11,243 nt of DNA from DAOVGU01 sp030637775 [NCBI: bacterium] (GTDB lineage: Bacteria > Ratteibacteria > UBA8468), in the NCBI GenBank assembly GCA_030637775.1, contig DAOWFY010000085.1:1-11243 (forward strand). Reading direction: 5' to 3'. Below, in pieces: positions 6,841 to 11,243 of this stretch. The position numbers and the translations under genes are program-made. The notes under the pieces were generated by a model. The model saw only the letters and a list, made by a program, of their open reading frames with translations, searched no databases and was not told the origin of the DNA. Positions within the stretch are counted from its first letter, which is position 1. Every line of letters begins with the position of its first letter.

Positions 6841-7908
6841 TCAACCCTCCCTTGGGTAAGAGCCAAAAATTTTCAGAAAGAGACACTGTCTTTCTAATTC
6901 TAAAAGCGCTTTTTTTACATCCTTATCGTCCTTATACCCCAGAAGATCAATAAAGAAAACATATTCCCAGGCCTTCCGTTTCGTAGGTCTTGATTCAATT
7001 TTGGTAAGATTAATACCGTACTTACGAAAGGGAGCCAACATATCGTAAAGAGCTCCTATCCTGTCCTTAATGGAAAAAAGAATGGAAGTCTTATCCTGAC
7101 CGCTCCTCTTGCTAAATTCTCTTCCCAGAACCAGAAACCTGGTAAAGTTATGGGAAGAATCTTCAATGTGGCGGGCAGTAACGTTGAGGCGATAGAGACT
7201 GGCGGCAACATCGGAAGCAATCGCTGCCGTTTTTAATTCCTGGGAGGCTAATTCTGCTGCTCTTGCTGTAGATTCGGTCTCTACCAACTTTGCTTCGGGA
7301 AGATTCTCCTCTAACCAGCGCCGACACTGAGCAATTGCCTGGGAATGGGAATACACCTTCTTTATCTCCTTTAACCTTCCTTGAGAAAGAAGATGATGAG
7401 AAATCTCCAGCATCACCTCGGCAGAGACTTTGAGATCAGAATCTAAAAACATATCCAATGTATGATTCACTACTCCTTCCGTAGAATTTTCTATTGGTAC
7501 GATTCCAAAATCTGCCTCTTTTTTCTCGACGGTGGCAAAGACCTCGCTAATACTTCTTACGGGAAGAAAGTCTGCCCTTTTTCCAAATACCTTCAGAGCA
7601 GTAAGATGGGTAAATGTGGCCGGTGGTCCCAAATAGACGACACTTAATTTCCTCTGTAAATTACGAAAGCTGTTCAGGAGTCCTTCAACAATCTCGGAGA
7701 GAGTGCTATCGCTCAGAGGTCCTTGATTTCTCTTTAGCAGATGTTTTAGAATTTTCTTCTCTCGCGCAGGATCGTAAAAACTCTTCCCCTCCCTTTGCTT
7801 AATCTTGACAATTTCCAGAACCCTTTTTGCACGTTGGTTAAGAAGATTAAGTAATTTTAGGTCGAGATCATCGATCTCTTCTCTTGATTTTTTTAAATTT
7901 TTCGCCAT
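6841..7908 (-). CDS. pheA: Bifunctional chorismate mutase / prephenate dehydratase (P-protein)
   Basis: This 355-residue protein converts chorismate to prephenate and then phenylpyruvate, the phenylalanine precursor. Three domains are visible. An AroQ-class chorismate mutase helical domain (about 5-90) has REEIDDLDLKLLNLLNQRA and the YDPAREKKIL block. The prephenate dehydratase domain (about 90-262) has YLGPPATFTH, VPIENSTEGVV (137-147) and the catalytic-type NFTRF (254-258). The C-terminal ACT domain (about 272-350) has DRIGALYDML and KIESRP (303-308), which bind phenylalanine in characterised enzymes, so feedback inhibition by Phe is expected. The length is typical of P-proteins. The start overlaps the aroQ stop by 16 bases, so translation is probably coupled. 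No tyrosine-branch dehydrogenase is in the operon. Confidence 0.96.
   Translation of the reverse strand: MAKNLKKSREEIDDLDLKLLNLLNQRAKRVLEIVKIKQREGKSFYDPAREKKILKHLLKRNQGPLSDSTLSEIVEGLLNSFRNLQRKLSVVYLGPPATFTHLTALKVFGKRADFLPVRSISEVFATVEKKEADFGIVPIENSTEGVVNHTLDMFLDSDLKVSAEVMLEISHHLLSQGRLKEIKKVYSHSQAIAQCRRWLEENLPEAKLVETESTARAAELASQELKTAAIASDVAASLYRLNVTARHIEDSSHNFTRFLVLGREFSKRSGQDKTSILFSIKDRIGALYDMLAPFRKYGINLTKIESRPTKRKAWEYVFFIDLLGYKDDKDVKKALLELERQCLFLKIFGSYPREG
6845..6851 (-). promoter_or_regulatory. Ribosome binding site deciding the aroF start
   Basis: GGGAGGG on the minus strand lies 9 bases before the ATG at 6835, overlapping the last codons of pheA. It selects this start over the in-frame GTG at 6886. 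Confidence 0.75.
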
Positions 7909-8345
7909 TTTTTTCTTAAAAACCAGATCAATGCCTCTAATCCCAGAACGTAACTCAACTCTCCGAATCCACTTATCTGACCAAGAGAGACCGGAGCGAT
8001 TAATGAGCGATGACGAAATTGCTCTCTCTTATAGATATTGGAAAGGTGAACCTCCACCGCAGGAATTTTAACCGCCAAAATGCTATCTGCGATTGCGATG
8101 CTGGTATGAGTATAGGCCGCAGGATTAATAAGAATACCATCTGCCCAATTCCTCTCTTTTCCCAAAATAGAAACAATTTCGCCCTCACTGTTCAGTTGTT
8201 TAATTTGAACGACTACCTTTAACTCCTTTGCTCTTTTCCTGATTAAAGCATTTATCTGAGGTAGGGTCGTTTTTCCGTAAATCTCTTTTTCCCTTTTTCC
8301 CAAGAGATCTAAATTTGGGCCATGGATTACTAAGATATGCTTCAT
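7893..8345 (-). CDS. aroQ: 3-dehydroquinate dehydratase, type II
   Basis: This 150-residue protein has the flavodoxin-like fold of type II dehydroquinase, which forms dodecamers and dehydrates 3-dehydroquinate to 3-dehydroshikimate. Key positions are HGPNLDLLGKRE (8-19, with N11 and R18), the catalytic Y23 in EIYG, QLNSEGEIV (50-58), INPAAYTHTS (73-82, N74), VEVHLSN (98-103, H100) and R111. All residues of the known active site are in place. The usual QSNHEGE motif is modified to QLNSEGE. The ATG is only 2 bases after the aroB stop, and the last codons of aroB contain GGAGG, a good ribosome binding site. The 3' end overlaps pheA by 16 bases. Confidence 0.96.
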   Translation of the reverse strand: MKHILVIHGPNLDLLGKREKEIYGKTTLPQINALIRKRAKELKVVVQIKQLNSEGEIVSILGKERNWADGILINPAAYTHTSIAIADSILAVKIPAVEVHLSNIYKREQFRHRSLIAPVSLGQISGFGELSYVLGLEALIWFLRKKWRKI

Positions 8346-8347
8346 TA

Positions 8348-9451
8348 TTATTTATCTCCTCCTTGCAACACCTTTCTGATAAGATGGAAAGGAACATTTT
8401 CACAGATGAAAACGTCTCCCAATCTCCGGGGAAGGATAAAGCGCAATTTTCCTCCTTTTTTCTTTTTATCCAAGAAAAGGCTCTTGTAGATTTTCCCTTC
8501 ATCCACCCCTGATTTAATCAGGGGTTTAGTGGGCAACCTCATTCTTTTTAAAAGTTCACCCATTCGCAAAAGTAATCTCGGTGAGCAAAAATGCATCGCT
8601 ACCGCAATCTCGGTTGCTTTCAGCATCCCTATTGAAATTGCCTCTCCATGCCGACAGCCCTGATAACCCTCGGCGGCCTCGATGCTATGTCCAATGGTAT
8701 GGCCAAAATTCAGGATTTCCCTTTCCCCTTTTTCTTCTCTTTCATCCTGAGAAACAATTTTTGCTTTGATTCTCACCGATTCCACAATGACCCTCTGTAA
8801 AGCATTAGTCTCGAGCTTTTTTATTCTCTCTAAGTTCTTCTCTAAATATTCGAATAAACTTTTATCCCTTATTATACCATACTTTACAATCTCGGACATG
8901 CCTGTTCTCATTTCCCTGGAAGGAAGGGTCTTTAAGACCTCTGGATCGATAAGGACTGCTCTTGGCTGATAGAAGGAACCAACAAGATTTTTGGCCTGGG
9001 GTAAGTCCACCCCAACCTTTCCTCCAATACTTGCATCCACCTGAGCAAGGAGAGTTGTAGGGACGGCAATAAAATTTATTCCCCGGAGATAGGTAGCGGC
9101 TACAAATCCGGCTAAATCATTGATGACTCCTCCTCCGAGAGCAAGAATGGTTGAGTTCCTCTCCAATTTACAGTTGACGCATTTTTCGTATAGTCCTATT
9201 GCTTGATTTATCGATTTATATTTTTCGCCAATAGGAACCTTAACAATATTAACGCTATAACCTCTCTTTTCTAAGTCTCTTTTGATAGTTTCTCCGTAGT
9301 AATGGAAGACTTTGTTGTTGGTGATAACCAAAATTTTCTTGCCCAAACCCAATTCTTTGATAACTTTTCCAATCCGAGAAACTCTTTCTCCAATATGGAT
9401 GGGGTAACTGCGTCTACCTAAATTAACTGAAATAACCTCAACCTTTCTCAT
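8348..9451 (-). CDS. aroB: 3-dehydroquinate synthase
   Basis: This 367-residue NAD- and metal-dependent enzyme converts DAHP to 3-dehydroquinate, the second step. The NAD domain has GGGVINDLAGFVAATYLRG (106-124), followed by PTTLLAQVDASIGGKVGVD (131-149). The metal ligands E187 (MSEIVKYG), H251 (NFGHTIGH) and H268 (CRHGEA) are present. Length and motif order are normal. The ATG lies within the last codons of aroK (14-base overlap), consistent with coupled translation, as no strong ribosome binding site is visible. Residues 309-316 (PLIKSGV region) are encoded by a perfect 9+1+9 palindrome described separately. Confidence 0.97.
   Translation of the reverse strand: MRKVEVISVNLGRRSYPIHIGERVSRIGKVIKELGLGKKILVITNNKVFHYYGETIKRDLEKRGYSVNIVKVPIGEKYKSINQAIGLYEKCVNCKLERNSTILALGGGVINDLAGFVAATYLRGINFIAVPTTLLAQVDASIGGKVGVDLPQAKNLVGSFYQPRAVLIDPEVLKTLPSREMRTGMSEIVKYGIIRDKSLFEYLEKNLERIKKLETNALQRVIVESVRIKAKIVSQDEREEKGEREILNFGHTIGHSIEAAEGYQGCRHGEAISIGMLKATEIAVAMHFCSPRLLLRMGELLKRMRLPTKPLIKSGVDEGKIYKSLFLDKKKKGGKLRFILPRRLGDVFICENVPFHLIRKVLQGGDK
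8506..8524. repeat. Perfect 19-base palindrome inside aroB
   Basis: CCCCTGATT and AATCAGGGG form a 9-bp inverted repeat around one T, inside the aroB coding sequence at about codons 309-316. It could fold in the mRNA only with some stem opening for a loop, or it may be a DNA-level site. No role is known and chance is possible. Confidence 0.45.
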
Positions 9452-9968
9452 TTAAAAATCTAATAATCTTTTTCACTGTTTCTTCAACGGTTGAATCGGC
9501 TGTATCAATAATAAAATCCGCCTTTTGATAATAAGGCGCTCGGCGTGCCAGCAGCTGTTTGATTCTGTTTTCTTTCTCCTTTCTTTCTCCTTTCAAAAGA
9601 GGTCTTTTCTCATCCTGCAGCGTCCTTTTTAAAATCAACTCCGGGCTCACTGAAAGACATACAATAATTCCGCCTTTCCTTAATGCCTGCATATTTTCCT
9701 CTTTTAGGACCACTCCTCCACCGGTAGCAATAACAGCATTCTTATATTCTGCCACCTTTTTAATTATCTCGGTTTCAACTTTTCTGAAATAGGGCTCCTC
9801 CTTCTCCTGAAATATTTGGGAGATTTTAATCCCTTCCCTTTCTTCGATTAGGTCGTCGGTATCAACAAAATCCATCTTTAATCTTTTTGCCAACTCCTTG
9901 CCTACCGCAGATTTCCCGGTTGCCATAAATCCGGTCAGGACGATATTACCTTTTCCTTTATCTCCCAT
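9438..9968 (-). CDS. aroK: Shikimate kinase
   Basis: This 176-residue P-loop kinase phosphorylates shikimate at O3, the fifth step. The Walker A motif is GFMATGKSAVG (13-23). Shikimate-binding residues are D36 and D38 (DTDD), R62 (FRKVE) and the GGG at 83-85 (ATGGGVV). The lid has KRPLL (121-125), and R142/R143 (ARRAPYY) fit the C-terminal arginine that contacts nucleotide. The length is standard. This is the first aro gene in transcription order. It starts 4 bases after the HEPN gene stop with no strong ribosome binding site of its own, so it may depend on transcription and translation through the MNT-HEPN pair. No promoter was recognised in the overlapping DNA. Confidence 0.96.
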   Translation of the reverse strand: MGDKGKGNIVLTGFMATGKSAVGKELAKRLKMDFVDTDDLIEEREGIKISQIFQEKEEPYFRKVETEIIKKVAEYKNAVIATGGGVVLKEENMQALRKGGIIVCLSVSPELILKRTLQDEKRPLLKGERKEKENRIKQLLARRAPYYQKADFIIDTADSTVEETVKKIIRFLNEKG

Positions 9969-9972
9969 TTCA

Positions 9973-10437
9973 TCATTCTAACTTATCCCAGAAATCTGAA
10001 ACAGCCTTCTTTATATCACTCCATAGTGATTCAATATCATCTATCAACTCCACCATCTTTTCACCTTTTAATTGAAAACCATATCCACTTATAAATCGAT
10101 GTCTAAAATTTCTATAGGGATATAACCTACTTACTATATCTTGGTTAAGTATAGGAATCTTCCCTTCAGGAGGATTGAATGATAAAGCGAGAAGTTCTTT
10201 ATGCCAACTTTCTCCTTTAGGCACAGTCAAGTAGTACTTTTTGGTTATGCGCTTTAAAATATTCTCTATTCCATTATAAAAATTCATTAAATAAGTCCCC
10301 ATTGCTGGTTCTGTAGAATAATCTTCTTTATGGGAATCAAATTTGCTTACGACTTTAAAAAGTTTCTCTAAGGCTTCTTCAATTGCCTTTTCCTCATCTG
10401 ATACATCTTCTCTTAATTCCTTATACTTTTCTTTCAT
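9973..10437 (-). CDS. HEPN-domain (HepT-like) protein, putative RNase toxin of an MNT-HEPN module
   Basis: This 154-residue, mostly helical and charged protein begins with a probable coiled helix (about 14-34). W78-H79-K-E-L-L and the late motif around 108-121 (YRNFRHRFISGYGF) resemble HepT-like proteins. In HepT the motif is R-x4-H-x-Y, where Arg and His cleave RNA and the Tyr is AMPylated by the MNT partner. Here R112-x4-S117-x-Y119 has that exact spacing but Ser in place of His, with H113 next to the Arg. RNase activity is therefore doubtful, while the modifiable Tyr is kept. The start overlaps the nucleotidyltransferase gene by 17 bases, the usual MNT-HEPN arrangement. It ends 4 bases before aroK. 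Family assignment is from pattern memory, without a profile search. Confidence 0.75.
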   Translation of the reverse strand: MKEKYKELREDVSDEEKAIEEALEKLFKVVSKFDSHKEDYSTEPAMGTYLMNFYNGIENILKRITKKYYLTVPKGESWHKELLALSFNPPEGKIPILNQDIVSRLYPYRNFRHRFISGYGFQLKGEKMVELIDDIESLWSDIKKAVSDFWDKLE

Positions 10438-10711
10438 ATATAACCTTCCCCTTAGATAAAATTCTTTTATAAAGATGCTCTCTTACATCGTCCAAATCAA
10501 CTATATCCACTTCATCATCTACCACCATGGAAACTTTCCCATAATATTTAAAAAATTCTCTGGACTTAATCCCGGAGACTGCTATATCAACATCCTGAGC
10601 CGATTTAATATCATCAAGACATGAACCAAATAATAGCACTTTCTTTGCACCAAATCCTTTACTAATACCAACAATCTTATCTAATTCTCTTTTTAAAACT
10701 GCTCTTTTCAT
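10421..10711 (-). CDS. Minimal nucleotidyltransferase (MNT), MntA-like antitoxin
   Basis: This 96-residue protein is a compact nucleotidyltransferase domain of the DNA polymerase beta superfamily. The signature is FGS (28-30), then nine residues, then D40-V-D42, with the third carboxylate at D69 in EVDIVDLDD. All three metal-binding acids are present, so catalysis is plausible. In characterised MNT-HEPN modules the MNT protein adds AMP units to the HEPN toxin tyrosine and neutralises it. The next gene is HEPN-like and overlaps by 17 bases, which supports that role. A good ribosome binding site precedes the ATG. AT content is higher than in the aro genes. Confidence 0.88.
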   Translation of the reverse strand: MKRAVLKRELDKIVGISKGFGAKKVLLFGSCLDDIKSAQDVDIAVSGIKSREFFKYYGKVSMVVDDEVDIVDLDDVREHLYKRILSKGKVIYERKV

Positions 10712-10864
10712 TATTCATCACCTCAAACAGTCGTCAAAATTTCAGATAACTAGAAAATATATTTTTTCTATAATATCATTTTTTTGTTTGTTTACCAGTT
10801 TTTCATCATCGGGTCATATTGTATAAATAATAAAAGCGGACAGGCTACTTTCACAGCTTTTTTC
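10712..10864 (-). other. AT-rich intergenic region upstream of the MNT-HEPN-aro run
   Basis: This 153-base gap is the largest in the window and the likeliest place for a promoter of the MNT-HEPN-aro transcript. It holds an inverted repeat, TAGAAAA / TTTTCTA (10751-10757 and 10764-10770, 6-base loop). AT-rich hexamers such as TATTAT and TATATT on the minus strand could serve as a -10 box, but I could not pair any with a convincing -35. A TTGACG on the minus strand lies too close to the ATG to serve as a -35. The inverted repeat could be an operator, but that is inference. Confidence 0.35.
10717..10724 (-). promoter_or_regulatory. Ribosome binding site of the MNT gene
   Basis: GAGGTGAT on the minus strand lies 5 bases before the ATG at 10711. 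It is among the strongest ribosome binding sites in the window and fits a first gene of a transcript. Confidence 0.65.
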
Positions 10865-11131
10865 TTAAAAAGCATTTTCATGTTTCACAATAGCAAGAAT
10901 ATATGCTTCCTCTTTTTCCTTTTTGTATATACATCCATAATTTTTATTGATGCTAAATTCCCATGTATTAATAGTGCCTTTTATTGTTTTATTTCGCAAG
11001 GAAGGATGCTGTGGATTCTTTGTAAGTAGGTCTAAACACCAATAGAATTTTTCTTTTATGGGTGCTGATAACTTTTTCTTGTTTTTAAGTTTCTTCGTTA
11101 AATTATCCGGAATATGGATTATCTTAATCAC
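10865..11131 (-). CDS. RelE/ParE-family toxin
   Basis: This 88-residue basic protein has the length and layout of a RelE/ParE superfamily toxin. N-terminal helices (about 10-40, Lys-rich) are followed by HPSLRNKTIKGT (42-53), WEFSINKNYGCIY (57-69) and the final strand AYILAIVKHENAF (76-88). The HPSL...KGT...W..S....Y pattern is typical of the small mRNA-interferase-like toxins annotated as RelE/ParE or 'plasmid stabilisation'. The start is a GTG that overlaps the upstream antitoxin gene by 8 bases, as expected for a coupled module. In most relatives the strand carries an Arg after the central Tyr; here it is G-C, so activity is uncertain. Targets cannot be deduced. Translation on the ribosome is the usual one for RelE members. 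Confidence 0.78.
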   Translation of the reverse strand: MIKIIHIPDNLTKKLKNKKKLSAPIKEKFYWCLDLLTKNPQHPSLRNKTIKGTINTWEFSINKNYGCIYKKEKEEAYILAIVKHENAF

Positions 11132-11243
11132 TATCTACTGCTTTCTTTAAATCTTTGGCAGATGTAAAAGAAGAATATTTTCCTTCTTTAAACTCCTTCT
11201 CTGATTCTCTGATCTCCTTCTGGCATCTCTCACTAAAGAAATA
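11124..11243 (-). CDS. Antitoxin of the RelE/ParE-like module (partial, runs off right edge)
   Basis: Reading the minus strand from the right edge gives an open frame of 39 codons ending in TAA at 11124-11126. It overlaps the toxin GTG by 8 bases. The visible C-terminus is highly charged, with EKEFKEGKYSSFTSAKDLKKAV. That is the common tail of small antitoxins that precede RelE/ParE toxins, where a flexible acidic-basic segment followed by a short helix wraps the toxin. The N-terminal DNA-binding part lies outside the window, so its fold cannot be named. Position directly before the toxin and the shared bases make the assignment likely. Confidence 0.72.
   Translation of the reverse strand, partial: YFFSERCQKEIRESEKEFKEGKYSSFTSAKDLKKAVDSD

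Noticed and set aside
6836-6886. Extended aroF start at a GTG inside pheA
   Set aside because: The added residues do not resemble the family N-terminus, and the ATG at 6835 has a strong ribosome binding site at the right distance.
10733-10738. TTGACG on the minus strand as a -35 box for the MNT gene
   Set aside because: A -10 at normal spacing would fall on the start codon, and the ribosome binding site would lie upstream of the transcript.
10832-10861. Terminator after the RelE-like gene (AAAAGC / GCTTTT)
   Set aside because: A 6-bp arm around an 18-base loop with A/T-rich pairs is too weak, and no T-run follows on the minus strand.
10784-11029. Plus-strand open frame of 81 codons over the RelE-like gene
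   Set aside because: Hydrophobic low-complexity translation antisense to a recognisable toxin, with no ribosome binding site; it is a shadow.
1-11243. CRISPR array, tRNA, rRNA or insertion sequence
   Set aside because: No regularly spaced repeats, cloverleaf, rRNA signature or transposase-like protein was seen on either strand.

Overview
Every supportable gene in this window lies on the minus strand, so transcription runs from high to low coordinates. The core is a tightly packed aromatic amino acid operon. In transcription order it is aroK, aroB, aroQ, pheA, aroF, a 2-hydroxyacyl-CoA dehydratase-like pair, aroA, and an iron-containing alcohol dehydrogenase. Most junctions overlap or are a few bases apart. 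DAHP synthase, DHQ synthase, type II dehydroquinase, shikimate kinase, EPSP synthase and a bifunctional chorismate mutase-prephenate dehydratase are present. Shikimate dehydrogenase (aroE), chorismate synthase (aroC) and a tyrosine branch enzyme (tyrA) are absent. The cluster therefore runs from DAHP to phenylpyruvate with two shared steps that must be encoded elsewhere.

Upstream of the operon (right side) are two small toxin-antitoxin-type modules. One is a RelE/ParE-like toxin whose antitoxin runs off the right edge. The other is an MNT nucleotidyltransferase-HEPN pair that ends 4 bases before aroK and may share its transcript. Downstream (left side), after a short intergenic region with a GC-rich palindromic repeat, are an HsdR-N-like PD-(D/E)xK nuclease protein and a DUF559 endonuclease-like gene that runs off the left edge.

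The least expected element is the pair at 3852-5791: a BadF/BcrA/HgdC-type ATPase activase and a 2-hydroxyglutaryl-CoA dehydratase D-component-like protein. It sits between aroF and aroA, visibly more AT-rich than the flanking aro genes, and its last gene overlaps aroA by 53 bases out of frame. This looks like an insertion into a pre-existing aro operon, possibly where tyrA sits in other lineages. The HEPN protein also appears to carry Ser where the catalytic His of the RX4HXY motif is expected.

The organism is probably a bacterium of low to moderate GC. Oxygen-sensitive enzymes of the 2-hydroxyacyl-CoA dehydratase family suggest an anaerobe. The class II EPSP synthase, type I-beta DAHP synthase with an N-terminal ferredoxin-like domain, type II dehydroquinase and abundant small accessory modules fit Firmicutes-like or uncultured anaerobic candidate lineages. 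The sequence alone does not fix the taxon. I saw no rRNA, tRNA, CRISPR array or insertion sequence.
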